Assembly (NCBI RefSeq): GCF_012932675.1
Contig: NZ_JAAIIF010000005.1
Location: 62,001-126,000, forward strand
Reading direction: 5' to 3'
Length of the DNA stretch: 64,000 bases
DNA from: Bifidobacterium erythrocebi
GTDB lineage: Bacteria; Actinomycetota; Actinomycetes; Actinomycetales; Bifidobacteriaceae
The notes beneath the pieces are model-generated. The model made no database searches. It saw only the letters and a program-made list of their open reading frames with translations, and was not told the origin of the DNA. This document shows positions 1 through 8,139 of the stretch, piece after piece. A program made the translations under genes and the position numbers. Each line of letters starts with the position of its first letter. Positions within the stretch are counted from its first letter, which is position 1.

Positions 1-426
1 AAATCGCAGGCGGAGCATGACGTGGAGCGTGCGGCCGAGAGGGAACAGGCCGATTTCCGTCGGATCAACGGGCTGGGGGAGTCGGATCGCATCCCGCCCA
101 AGCTGCGTGGCGCGTACAACGCCATCGCCAAGAAGGAGGAGATCAAGCGCAAGGCCACGCGCCGAAGCCGTGACGTGCTTGATCGTGCGCTGAACACCAT
201 CGCCAGCGTGTACCGCGATGTCGCGGTTCTGCAGAACAATGCCGAGGAGTCGGTCGGGCTCATCAACCGTGAGCATCGCGCGGCCATTACGGAACTTGCC
301 GCCGGCATGCCGCGTGCCGCGGCCGTGGCACGGCTCGACCATGTGGCCGTGGCGCGTAAGCGGCTCAACGGCAACGGTAATCCGCTGTTGGTGTTCGAGG
401 CCCTGTTCTGCGCGTTGCTTCCCTGA
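1..426 (+). CDS. holB: DNA polymerase III subunit delta', C-terminal part
   Basis: Frame 1 is open from the first base of the window, so this is the 3' end of a longer gene whose start lies outside. About 140 residues are visible. The helical C-terminal region ends with an R-L-N-G-N-G-N-P-L-L-V-F-E-A-L pattern, which resembles the collar domain of clamp-loader delta' subunits (an N-x-N-P-xx-xx-E-x-L pattern near the C-terminus). Delta' is part of the complex that loads the sliding clamp at the replication fork. The ATPase-like domains that would confirm this are not in the window, so the name rests on the C-terminal signature alone. Confidence 0.7.
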   Translation, partial: KSQAEHDVERAAEREQADFRRINGLGESDRIPPKLRGAYNAIAKKEEIKRKATRRSRDVLDRALNTIASVYRDVAVLQNNAEESVGLINREHRAAITELAAGMPRAAAVARLDHVAVARKRLNGNGNPLLVFEALFCALLP

Positions 427-465
427 CTCCCGAAACGTGGGTGCGCCTCGGCGGGGGAGCATGGA

Positions 466-1479
466 TTAGGCTCTGTTGCCTGTGAATCCCGTGGATTCGC
501 GGATCACCAGCTGCGGCAGCAGCGAGATATGCGCGGGCGTACCGCCGGCATTGGAGATCAGCCGCAACGATTCCGAGACGATCTGCTCGAACGGCGGGTG
601 CACGGAGGTCAGCGTCGGCATGGTCGTCGCCGCCAGCGGGGAATCGTCGAAGCCGACGATCCGCACATCGTCCGGCACATGCAGTCCCAGCGTGTGCAGC
701 GCCACCATCGCGCCGAATGCCACCGCGTCGTCCGCGCATACCAGCGCGTCCGGCCTGTTGTCCTTGGCGAACAGACGCATCGAGCAATCGTATCCGCGCT
801 GTACCGTGCGTTCGCCGAACTGGTTCCAGTCGGTGTGCGTGGCAAGGCGGTACGAGCGTACCTGGGTGTGGAACATGGTGAACAGCTCCGCCGATTCGAA
901 GGAGATCTCCTTGCTGGCCATGTAGGCCACGGCGTGTGCGCCGCGTTCGGTCAGATGCCGCATGATGAGCTCCATCGCGGCGTTTTCGTCGATGGAGACC
1001 ATGGAGGTCTTGAATGATTGCTGGTGGCCGCCGATCTGCACGATCGGCATGATGTCGGCGTAATGGTCCAGCGTGTCCGTCAGGTCGGCATCCGTGGCGG
1101 GTACCACGAGCAGGCCGTCCACGTGCCGTGAGGCGAGGGACTCGATGCGGCTTATCTGCGTGGCCTGATCGCCGCCGATACCGATCATGAGCTGTTGTTC
1201 GTCGGCGTCGATGGCGTATTCGATCTCGTCGAGCAGCTGGGCGCTGAACGAGTCGGTGGCGCTGGGAATGACCAGGCCGATGGAGTTGGTCACGTCGCTG
1301 CGCAGCGCGCTTGCCGCATAGTTGACGGAGTAGTTGAGCTGTTCCGCCGCCTCACGCACCCGTCTGGCGATGTCGTCGTCCTTGTTCCGTTTGCCGGACA
1401 GCACGCGGGACACGGTGGCGATGGACACGTTGGCCAATGCCGCGACGTTCGTGATGGAGCTGTTGGACTTGCCTGCCAT
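466..1479 (-). CDS. LacI family transcriptional regulator
   Basis: This is a 337-residue LacI/GalR repressor. The N-terminal helix-turn-helix (about residues 8-30, with A-T-V-S-R-V-L-S-G) is followed by a periplasmic-binding-protein-like effector domain with an I-G-L-V-I-P strand and the family's late V-G-F-D-D-S-P motif. The ATG at 1479 was chosen over the longer open frame because AAAGGAGA sits just before it and the helix-turn-helix starts there. It lies downstream of ptsH on the same strand, about 190 bp away and behind a terminator-like hairpin. Its ligand cannot be read from the sequence. A role in controlling the neighbouring PTS genes is possible but is inference from position only. 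Confidence 0.9.
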   Translation of the reverse strand: MAGKSNSSITNVAALANVSIATVSRVLSGKRNKDDDIARRVREAAEQLNYSVNYAASALRSDVTNSIGLVIPSATDSFSAQLLDEIEYAIDADEQQLMIGIGGDQATQISRIESLASRHVDGLLVVPATDADLTDTLDHYADIMPIVQIGGHQQSFKTSMVSIDENAAMELIMRHLTERGAHAVAYMASKEISFESAELFTMFHTQVRSYRLATHTDWNQFGERTVQRGYDCSMRLFAKDNRPDALVCADDAVAFGAMVALHTLGLHVPDDVRIVGFDDSPLAATTMPTLTSVHPPFEQIVSESLRLISNAGGTPAHISLLPQLVIRESTGFTGNRA

Positions 1480-1615
1480 GGTCTCCTTTTCATATGGTTC
1501 GTGCGTGTGACGCGGTTGCGATGGACGGATTGGGTGCATGGACCGGAAAAGCGTGAAACATTCCGTGGAACATCAGGGCGATGTATGTGCGCCGAAAGCC
1601 TTTCCGAGAATAGAA

Positions 1616-1645
1616 CGGCCGCCCGTCAAAAATGGCGGGCGGCCG
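1616..1645 (-). terminator. Hairpin after ptsH
   Basis: A perfect 10-bp stem (CGGCCGCCCG with its complement) and a 10-nt loop lie just after the ptsH stop codon. On the minus strand the hairpin is followed by a T-containing but not pure T stretch. It probably separates ptsH from the LacI gene. Confidence 0.6.
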
Positions 1646-1670
1646 AAACGCACAAGGGGTGAGGGGTGAC

Positions 1671-1931
1671 TCACTCGGCGTTCACGAGGATGTTGACCAG
1701 GTTGTCGGCAACGGTCTCGTCGTCGGCGCCCTGCACGTCGATCACCACGGCGTCGCCCTGCTTGATGCCCAGGCCCATGACGGACAGGATGGAGCCGGCG
1801 GGAACGGCGTTGCCGCCTTCCTTGGCGATGGTCACGTTGCAGCCGGAGGCGGTGACGGCCTGGGCGAACTGGGCGGCCGGACGGGCGTGGATGCCGACGG
1901 GATCGTTGATGGTGATGGTGCGGGTTGCCAT
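1671..1931 (-). CDS. ptsH: Phosphocarrier protein HPr
   Basis: This is an 86-residue HPr, the usual family size. The active-site histidine is His15 in G-I-H-A-R-P-A. A serine at position 47 (P-A-G-S-I-L-S-V-M-G-L-G) matches the regulatory serine region that HPr kinase phosphorylates in Firmicutes; whether that happens here is not shown. HPr carries phosphate from enzyme I to sugar-specific EII components. AAAGGAG precedes the ATG. The gene is divergent from ptsI with a 283-bp space between them, instead of forming the more familiar ptsHI operon. Confidence 0.97.
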   Translation of the reverse strand: MATRTITINDPVGIHARPAAQFAQAVTASGCNVTIAKEGGNAVPAGSILSVMGLGIKQGDAVVIDVQGADDETVADNLVNILVNAE

Positions 1932-2005
1932 AATGACACTCCTTTGAGTCGATGTGTTCTGTTGTTCCTAACAATCATGCGGCAACATGCGCGCCGCTGA
2001 GGAAC

Positions 2006-2034
2006 AGTGTAGCACTTTTTCGCAAAACGCGGAA
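2006..2034 (-). promoter_or_regulatory. Candidate ptsH promoter
   Basis: On the minus strand TACACT (2006-2011) is preceded after 17 bp by TTCCGC (2029-2034). The -10 match is good and the -35 match is weak. The -35 box touches the inverted repeat at 2033-2049. Confidence 0.45.
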
Positions 2035-2049
2035 AACGTTTACCGTTTT
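2033..2049. promoter_or_regulatory. Operator-like inverted repeat between ptsH and ptsI
   Basis: AAAACG and CGTTTT are separated by TTTAC, a 6-5-6 inverted repeat. It abuts the -35 regions of both candidate divergent promoters, so one bound regulator could control both genes. The adjacent LacI-family protein is the obvious candidate, but nothing in the sequence proves the pairing. Confidence 0.4.
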
Positions 2050-2076
2050 TGTGTCGCGGATTACCGGGTGTATACT
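2049..2076 (+). promoter_or_regulatory. Candidate ptsI promoter
   Basis: TTGTGT (2049-2054) and TATACT (2071-2076) are 16 bp apart, upstream of ptsI. The implied 5' untranslated region is about 130 nt. Confidence 0.5.
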
Positions 2077-2214
2077 GGCCACTGGCTGAAAATGATTTAC
2101 CGGCAAAGACGGTGGGGGTCATTGCAGTAACATAACGCGCCGAGTACGCGCGCATATCCAATTGTGCTGACCGCGCAGCAGGTGGTCGGAAGTAATTAGG
2201 AAAGGGAGTCACTC

Positions 2215-3864
2215 ATGATTATCAAGGGTGTTGGCATTGGACGTGGCGTCGCAGTGGGCAAGGTCATCCGCATGGCCCCGCCGCTGGAGGAGCCGGCCGA
2301 CGTCCGCCGTGACGCATCGATCAGCGCGGTGGAGGAGAACGAGCGCGTGACCAAGGCCATGGCCAAGGTGAACGCCGAACTGAACCGCAAGGCCGAGCAG
2401 GCCGCCAACGGCGACGAGGGCGCCAAGCAGGCCGCCCCGATCCTGCAGGCCATCGCCATGTTCGCCTCCGATCCCTCCCTCGCCGAAAACATCAAGAACC
2501 TCGTCAACGGCGGCAAGACCGGCGAACGCGCCGTGCTCGAAGGCTTCGCCCAGGTCGAGGAGATGTTCAAGATGATCGGCGGCTACCAGGCCGAACGCGC
2601 CGCCGACCTGCACGATGTCGGTCAGCGCGTGATCGCCGAACTGCGCGGCGTCGCGGCTCCGGGCGTTCCGGAATCCGACGAGCCGTTCGTGCTGGTCGCC
2701 GAGGACCTGTCTCCCGCCGACACCTCCACGCTTGACCTCGCCAAGACGCTCGCCATCGTTACCTCCCAGGGCGGCCCGACCTCCCACACCGCCATCCTGG
2801 CCCGCGCCCGCGGCATCGTGTCCGTGGTGTCCGCCGCCGAAGCCGAGGATCTGAAGGACGGCGAGCAGGTGATCGTGAACGCCGCCAAGGGCGAGGTCAT
2901 CACCGAGCCGACCGACGAGGAGATCCAGCAGGCCGAAGCCGCCAAGGAACACGCCGCAAGAGCCAAGGAGCTGCGCGGCCAGGCCGGCGGCACCAAGGAC
3001 GGCCACCACGTGCCGCTGCTCGCCAACCTGGGCAAGCCCGCGGATGCCAAGACCGCTCTGGAGTACGGCGCCGAAGGCGTCGGCCTGTTCCGCTCCGAAT
3101 TCCTGTTCATCGGCAACTCCGAGCCGCCGAGCGTCGAAGAACAGACGAAGGCATACACCGAGCTGCTGAGCCAGTTCCCGGGCAAGAAGGTCGTCATCCG
3201 CATGCTCGACGCCGGCGCCGATAAGCCGCTGCCGTTCCTCACCCCGGAAGACGAGCCGAACCCGGCTCTGGGCCTGCGTGGCCTGCGCACCCTGCGCGAG
3301 CACAAGGAGGTCCTGGAAGGCCAGCTCAAGGCGCTCGCCGCCGCCGACGCCCAGACCGACGCCGACCTGTGGGTTATGGCCCCGATGGTCGCCGACGAGT
3401 ACGAGGCCGACTACTTCGTCAAGCTGGGCAAGAGCTTTGGTCTGAAGAAGGTCGGTGCAATGGCCGAGGTGCCGTCCATCGCCCTGATGGCCGACAAGGT
3501 CGCCGATGTCGCTGACTTCGTGTCCATCGGCACCAACGATCTGACCCAGTACACCATGGCCGCCGACCGTACGCTCGGTTCCGTGGCCGGCTACCAGACC
3601 GCATGGCACCCGGCGGTGCTGCGCGCGATCAAGCTGATCTGCGACGCGGGCAACGCCAAGGGCATGCCGGTCGGCGTGTGCGGCGAGGCCGCCGCCGACC
3701 CGGATCTGGCCGTCGTGCTGACCGGTCTGGGCGTGAACTCCCTGTCGATGACCCCGGTCGCCCTGGACGACGTACGCGCCCAGCTGGCCGAAGTCACCTT
3801 CGAAGAGGCCCAGGCCAAGGCCAAGGCCGCGCTGAACGGCGACTTCTACAAGCCCGCCCAGTGA
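2215..3864 (+). CDS. ptsI: PTS phosphoenolpyruvate-protein phosphotransferase (enzyme I)
   Basis: This is a 549-residue enzyme I, which transfers phosphate from phosphoenolpyruvate to HPr in the cytoplasm. The phosphorylated histidine is His191 in G-G-P-T-S-H-T-A-I-L. The PEP-binding barrel follows, with E-G-V-G-L-F-R-S-E-F and a late G-T-N-D-L-T-Q-Y motif, and the C-terminal active-site cysteine region reads P-V-G-V-C-G-E-A-A. AAAGGAG lies just before the ATG. Length and motifs are normal and complete. The gene is separate from ptsH, which is transcribed in the opposite direction. Confidence 0.97.
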   Translation: MIIKGVGIGRGVAVGKVIRMAPPLEEPADVRRDASISAVEENERVTKAMAKVNAELNRKAEQAANGDEGAKQAAPILQAIAMFASDPSLAENIKNLVNGGKTGERAVLEGFAQVEEMFKMIGGYQAERAADLHDVGQRVIAELRGVAAPGVPESDEPFVLVAEDLSPADTSTLDLAKTLAIVTSQGGPTSHTAILARARGIVSVVSAAEAEDLKDGEQVIVNAAKGEVITEPTDEEIQQAEAAKEHAARAKELRGQAGGTKDGHHVPLLANLGKPADAKTALEYGAEGVGLFRSEFLFIGNSEPPSVEEQTKAYTELLSQFPGKKVVIRMLDAGADKPLPFLTPEDEPNPALGLRGLRTLREHKEVLEGQLKALAAADAQTDADLWVMAPMVADEYEADYFVKLGKSFGLKKVGAMAEVPSIALMADKVADVADFVSIGTNDLTQYTMAADRTLGSVAGYQTAWHPAVLRAIKLICDAGNAKGMPVGVCGEAAADPDLAVVLTGLGVNSLSMTPVALDDVRAQLAEVTFEEAQAKAKAALNGDFYKPAQ

Positions 3865-3889
3865 TCGCCGGGTAGACTCCGATTATCGT

Positions 3890-3935
3890 AAGACCCCATC
3901 GGCCCCCACTCCTCTGGGCCGGTGGGGTCTTCGTT
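3890..3935 (+). terminator. Rho-independent type terminator after ptsI
   Basis: AAGACCCCA...GGCCC pairs with GGGCC...TGGGGTCTT, a long GC-rich stem whose 3' arm runs into a T-rich stretch, 25 bp after the ptsI stop. Confidence 0.75.
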
Positions 3936-4020
3936 ATGCTGCGTTCCCTGCCGGAGCCGACGTATCCGCCGGGTGGGCCGAACACGGAGACGAAGCAGGG
4001 GACGCGATACACTGAAGCAT

Positions 4021-4575
4021 ATGAAGATCTCCGCTGATTTCACAGTCGTGCCCGACGACTTCGCCAAGGCCGCGGCACCGGAATATCGGGTGGACGGCGT
4101 GCCCGCCATCTCCTTCCCCTTCTACATCGATGAGGTCGCCCCCGATGCACGTTACCTGCATTGGGCATTCACCGACCCCGATTCCATCCCCGTGTGCGGA
4201 TTCGAATGGATTCACTGGATCGTGGCGAATCTGCCGATCGACGCGTTGATGTTCGATTTCAACGATTCCCACGCGCTGGCTATTCCGCCCGACTTCTCAC
4301 GTCAGATGCCGGGCATGATCCCCGAGGCGGTGCAGGGGCGCAACTCCTCGGCGTCGCATTTCGTGGGGCGCAGCAGCGATGCCTCGCTGATCATGCGGTA
4401 CAACGGCCCGCAGCCGCCGGACAAGGATCACGACTACTGCCTGCACGTGTGGGCCACCAAACAGCCGCTGCCCGGCTTGAACCAGGGATTCTGGCTGAAT
4501 GAGATGTTCCACCGCCTGCGCGAGGCCGAGGAAACCCCCGACCAAGGCGTCATGTACGTAACGGGACGCGCCTGA
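4021..4575 (+). CDS. PEBP family protein (YbhB/YbcL, Raf kinase inhibitor-like)
   Basis: This 184-residue protein is of the phosphatidylethanolamine-binding fold. Typical bacterial family features are W-A-F-T-D-P-D near residue 46, F-E-W-I-H-W-I-V-A-N-L-P, and a late H-D-Y-C-L-H-V-W-A segment. No signal peptide is visible. The ATG at 4021 has no ribosome site, but a TACACT hexamer (4008-4013) ends 7 nt before it, consistent with a leaderless transcript. The biochemical role of bacterial members is poorly known. Its last bases are reused downstream in the 4564-4691 repeat block. Confidence 0.85.
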   Translation: MKISADFTVVPDDFAKAAAPEYRVDGVPAISFPFYIDEVAPDARYLHWAFTDPDSIPVCGFEWIHWIVANLPIDALMFDFNDSHALAIPPDFSRQMPGMIPEAVQGRNSSASHFVGRSSDASLIMRYNGPQPPDKDHDYCLHVWATKQPLPGLNQGFWLNEMFHRLREAEETPDQGVMYVTGRA

Positions 4576-4691
4576 ATCTGAATAAGGAAAGCCCTGTGGG
4601 CTTTCCGCAGGCGCGTCCGAGCGCGGCAGCGCGAGGCAGCGTTGGGTCCGGCCGTCAGACCGGTCCGTAATTGCTGGATTGCGTCTGAATC
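4564..4691 (+). repeat. 3'-end repeat block behind the PEBP gene
   Basis: The end of the coding sequence, stop included (GGACGCGCCTG, 4564-4574), is followed by a hairpin GGAAAGCCC-TGT-GGGCTTTCC (4586-4606), then by the exact inverted copy CAGGCGCGTCC (4608-4618). A GAGCG...GCGAGG...GGCC stretch follows, then the core TCCGTAATTGC (4664-4674). A direct copy of the gene end appears last (GCGTCTGAATC, 4681-4691, against GCGCCTGAATC, 4568-4578; 10 of 11). Similar blocks follow leuD and pnp. Confidence 0.7.
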
Positions 4692-4742
4692 ACATACTTC
4701 GCTCCCCATGGGAGCGGCATAATCCAAGAAAGAAAGGAAATC

Positions 4743-6332
4743 ATGGCCTGTACCACGATTCTGGTGGGCAAGGATGCGAGCTACGACGGCTCCACCATCA
4801 TCGCCCGCAATGAGGATTCCGCGAACGGCGAGTTCTGCCCCAAGCAGTTCATCGTCGTCAAGCCGGAGGATCAGCCGCGCACCTACCGTGCGGTCATCTC
4901 CCACGTCCAGATCGATCTGCCGGACAATCCCATGCAGTACACCAGCGTGCCCAATGCCGACCTGAAGGAAGGCGTGTGGGGCGAAGCCGGTGTGAACGAG
5001 GCGAATGTGGCCATGAGCGCCACGGAAACGCTGACCACCAATGAGCGCGTGCTTGGCGCTGACCCCTTCGTGGAGCTGGTTCCCGCCAAGGGCAAGGAAG
5101 GCGAGGATGGCTACGAGCCCGAGGTCGCCGGTGGCATCGGCGAGGAGGATTTCCTCACCATCGTCCTGCCGTACGTCAAGACCGCACGCGAGGGCGTGGA
5201 ACGCCTGGGCGCGCTGCTTGAGGAGTACGGCACCTATGAGATGAACGGCGTGGCATTCTCCGATGTGAACGAGATCTGGTGGATGGAAACCGTGGGCGGA
5301 CACCATTGGATCGCCAAGCGCGTGCCGGATTCGGCATACGTGACCATGCCGAACCAGCTGGGCATCGACGAATTCGACTTGGACGACGCCTTGGGCGAAC
5401 AGGCCGAGCACATGTGCTCTGCCGACCTGGGCGAGTTCATCAGCCGCAACCATCTCGACCTGTCCGTGGAGGCGGTCTCGCCGTTCAACCCGCGCGACGC
5501 CTTCGGCTCCCACTCCGACTCCGACCACGTGTACAACACGCCGCGCGCGTGGTGGATGCAGCGCTTCCTGAACCCCTACGACGAGGTGTGGGACGGCCAG
5601 GACGCCGACCATCGCCCGGAGAACAACGACATCCCGTGGGCACGCCAGCCGGAACGCAGGGTGACCATCGAAGACATCAAGTACGTGCTGTCCGGCCACT
5701 ACCAGGGCACCCCGTACGATCCGTACGGCAAGCTCGGTGACGAACACACCCGTCACATGTACCGTCCGATCGGCATCAACCGTCAGAGCCAGCTCGCCGT
5801 GCTGCAGCTGCGCCCGTACCGCCCGCAGGCGTACCGCGCGATCCAGTGGATGGCCTACGGTTCCAACCCGTTCAACACGCTGGTGCCGTTCTATGCCAAC
5901 GTCAATGTCACGCCCGCCTACCTGGCCGATACCACCACGCGCGTGACCAGCGAGAACTTCTACTGGGAGAACCGCATCATCGCAGCCCTGTGCGACGGTG
6001 CCTTCGCCGACACCGCCAACGCGGTCGAGCGCTACCAGGAGAAGACCGGTGCGATGGGCCATCGCATGGTCGCCGCCACCGACGAGCAGGCGTCCCGTTT
6101 GGGCTTCGATGGCGCGCAGTTCGACGCGGACAACGCCGACGGCGACGTCGAGCCGATGGATCCGGATGCCATTGTCTCCGCCGTGCGCAACGGTGAGGTG
6201 CGGGAGGTACTCGCCGCGGCCAACCAGACCATGGCCGACCAGCTGAAGGAGGAGACCGACAAGCTTCTGGATTCCGTGCTGTACACGCGCAGCATGGCCA
6301 TGAAGAACGGTTTCCACATGTCCGACTTCTGA
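4743..6332 (+). CDS. pepD: Dipeptidase, C69 family
   Basis: This 529-residue protein is of the C69 (U34) dipeptidase family found in lactobacilli and bifidobacteria. The catalytic nucleophile is Cys3 in the sequence M-A-C-T-T-I-L-V-G; the family is an N-terminal-nucleophile type, so little or no propeptide is present here. Other recognisable stretches are I-I-A-R-N-E-D and W-G-E-A-G-V-N-E-A-N-V-A-M-S-A-T-E-T. A strong AAGAAAGGAA ribosome site precedes the ATG. The enzyme probably splits dipeptides in the cytoplasm. It shares its direction with fhs, 49 bp downstream. Confidence 0.92.
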   Translation: MACTTILVGKDASYDGSTIIARNEDSANGEFCPKQFIVVKPEDQPRTYRAVISHVQIDLPDNPMQYTSVPNADLKEGVWGEAGVNEANVAMSATETLTTNERVLGADPFVELVPAKGKEGEDGYEPEVAGGIGEEDFLTIVLPYVKTAREGVERLGALLEEYGTYEMNGVAFSDVNEIWWMETVGGHHWIAKRVPDSAYVTMPNQLGIDEFDLDDALGEQAEHMCSADLGEFISRNHLDLSVEAVSPFNPRDAFGSHSDSDHVYNTPRAWWMQRFLNPYDEVWDGQDADHRPENNDIPWARQPERRVTIEDIKYVLSGHYQGTPYDPYGKLGDEHTRHMYRPIGINRQSQLAVLQLRPYRPQAYRAIQWMAYGSNPFNTLVPFYANVNVTPAYLADTTTRVTSENFYWENRIIAALCDGAFADTANAVERYQEKTGAMGHRMVAATDEQASRLGFDGAQFDADNADGDVEPMDPDAIVSAVRNGEVREVLAAANQTMADQLKEETDKLLDSVLYTRSMAMKNGFHMSDF

Positions 6333-6381
6333 TCGCCGGAGCGAGTGCTGTAAGAGGAATACACAGAAAGGTACACAACGT

Positions 6382-7899
6382 ATGACTTCCATCGAGGACT
6401 TCACCAGCCAGTACGGCCTGGTGCAGAAGATTGACGCCTTCGGCTATCTCGATTACCTGAAGAACAACCCGGACGCGCCGCGCAAGCATGGCAAGGTCGT
6501 GTTGGTCACCGCCGATACGCCGTTGAAGGCGAGCCGTGGCGAGGGCAAGACCACCACCACCATCGCGCTGATCGATGCGCTCAACGAGCGTGGCATCGAC
6601 GCGGCCGCCGTACTGCGCCAGCCGAGCATGGGCATCACCGCGGCCGGTTCCAAGGGCGGTGCCTCCGGCGGCGGCAAGGCCTCCCTGACCCATCCGGAGC
6701 TGATCGACTGGGGTCTGTGCGGCGAGATGGGCGCCATCGAGGCGGCTCAGAACCTGCTCGTCTCCTTCGCGGAGAAGGCCGTGGACGAAGGCAAGCTCGA
6801 CACCATTCTGGTGCCGCGCGTCTCCGAAGTGCCGTCCCGTTCGCTGCGTCAGATCGCCGTCGACCGCGGCAAGGGCGATGTGCCCGAGCGCGTGGTGCTC
6901 ACCCCGACCTGCGAGCTCATGCAGATTGTGGTGCTGTCGCGTTCCATGGATGAGATCGCCGACCGCGTGTCCAAGATGATCGCCGGTACCAAGGATGGCA
7001 AGGGCGTGACCTTCGGCGAGTTCGTCGACCTGTGGCGCATCACCGGCATTCTGGGCGATGCCGTCAAGCCCGCCAAGACCGAGACCGTGAACGGTTCCCC
7101 GGTGTACGTGCACGGCGGTCCGTTCGCCAACGTGTCCATCGGCATCCCGACGCTGGTCTCCGTGGAGATGGCGTGCGCGCTGCATGATGTGGTGATCGTC
7201 GAGGCCGGTTACGGCACCGATGCCGGTGCGCAGAAGTGGCTCGACATCGCCTGCCGCGAATTCGACGCGCAGTGGCCGTCCGCCGCCATCGTCGTGACCC
7301 GTGCCTCCACCTGGCGCGACGATCCCGAGCTGGCATGGCGTTATCCGTTCCACGTGCAGCGCCTCGAAGGCCTTGATATCCCCACGTTCCCGCTGATCAA
7401 CCTGTGGGAAGGCGAGGACGATCAGGTGCCGGCGCTGAAGCAGACCGCCAAGGAACTGGAGTTCCGCGAGCCGATCGTGGGCAACCTGTTCCGCGACGGC
7501 GGCGAGGCCTTGGCCCCGCAGCTGGATGCGTTCGTCGACGCGCTGCAGAACAGCGCCGCTCCGGCCCGTCCGCACAGCCACAGGGGCATGTCGGTGATCG
7601 AGAACGCCAAGTGGGTCGCCGAGCACGCCTACGGTGTGCCGGCCGATCGCGTGCAGCTCAAGGATGGTTTCGTCGCTTCCCGCGACGAGGCGATCAAGCT
7701 GTGTGAGAGCGTCGGCATCGATATCACCAAGCTGGCGCTGGTCGCCGTGAAGTCCCCGGCCACCATGACTGATAACGACCGCGCTCCCGAAGAGGAACGT
7801 ACCGTCACCCTGAAGAAGGTGGAGGTGCATGCTGGTGCCGGTCTGGTGCATGTGAACCTCACCACGTCGCTGACCACGCCGATGCCGAAGATCGTCTGA
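6382..7899 (+). CDS. fhs: Formate-tetrahydrofolate ligase
   Basis: This 505-residue protein makes 10-formyl-tetrahydrofolate from formate, tetrahydrofolate and ATP. The nucleotide-binding loop reads S-R-G-E-G-K-T-T-T-T near residue 55. Other family stretches are R-Q-P-S-M-G-I-T-A-A-G-S-K-G-G-A and a C-terminal P-A-T-M-T-D-N-D. It is roughly 50 residues shorter than the common 555-560-residue enzymes, but both ends look intact. The folate substrate would come from the folE-folP-folB/K cluster at the far end of the window. A terminator follows. Confidence 0.93.
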   Translation: MTSIEDFTSQYGLVQKIDAFGYLDYLKNNPDAPRKHGKVVLVTADTPLKASRGEGKTTTTIALIDALNERGIDAAAVLRQPSMGITAAGSKGGASGGGKASLTHPELIDWGLCGEMGAIEAAQNLLVSFAEKAVDEGKLDTILVPRVSEVPSRSLRQIAVDRGKGDVPERVVLTPTCELMQIVVLSRSMDEIADRVSKMIAGTKDGKGVTFGEFVDLWRITGILGDAVKPAKTETVNGSPVYVHGGPFANVSIGIPTLVSVEMACALHDVVIVEAGYGTDAGAQKWLDIACREFDAQWPSAAIVVTRASTWRDDPELAWRYPFHVQRLEGLDIPTFPLINLWEGEDDQVPALKQTAKELEFREPIVGNLFRDGGEALAPQLDAFVDALQNSAAPARPHSHRGMSVIENAKWVAEHAYGVPADRVQLKDGFVASRDEAIKLCESVGIDITKLALVAVKSPATMTDNDRAPEEERTVTLKKVEVHAGAGLVHVNLTTSLTTPMPKIV

Positions 7900-7913
7900 T
7901 CTCCAGCTCGCGT

Positions 7914-7957
7914 GAGCCGTTCTGGCCGCTGGTCCCATTCGGGCCGGCGGCTTTTTC
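7914..7957 (+). terminator. Terminator after fhs
   Basis: An interrupted GC-rich stem (AGCCG...GGCC with GGCC...CGGCT) is followed by CTTTTTCTTT, 15 bp after the fhs stop. Confidence 0.7.
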
Positions 7958-7974
7958 TTTGCACGCATTGGCTG

Positions 7975-8073
7975 TTTATTTGACGAGTAACCCGGAAAAT
8001 TGGGGTCGGGTTGTGTAGAACGGCCATTTTCCAACGATTTTTTATTTGACGGTTATTTGACGGTTATTTGACG
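7975..8073. repeat. 99-bp direct repeat, left copy
   Basis: This 99-bp segment recurs at 9610-9708 with a single difference (G at 8018, A at 9653). It starts with TTATTTGACGAG and ends with three tandem TTATTTGACG(G) units. In between it holds two interleaved inverted repeats, AACCCG/CGGGTT and GGAAAAT/ATTTTCC. The last unit overlaps the apparent -35 box of the enclosed gene. Confidence 0.95.
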
Positions 8074-8098
8074 AACTGCGGCTTGTCTCAGCTACACT
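8068..8098 (+). promoter_or_regulatory. Candidate promoter of the AlbA_2 gene
   Basis: TTGACG (8068-8073), which is the end of the third tandem repeat unit, and TACACT (8093-8098) are 19 bp apart. The spacer is slightly long. The overlap with the repeat units suggests regulation at this site. Confidence 0.5.
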
Positions 8099-8139
8099 GG
8101 AGTAGGCTGAATCGGATTACGAGTGGTAAAGGGGCCGAT

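Noticed and set aside
2209-3609. Long open frame on the minus strand across ptsI
   Set aside because: High G+C makes antisense frames long. It has no ribosome site, its composition is a mirror of the ptsI codons, and the plus-strand gene is unmistakable.
8041-8073. TTATTTGACGG units as a CRISPR array
   Set aside because: The units are 11 bp and directly adjacent without spacers, and no cas gene is nearby.
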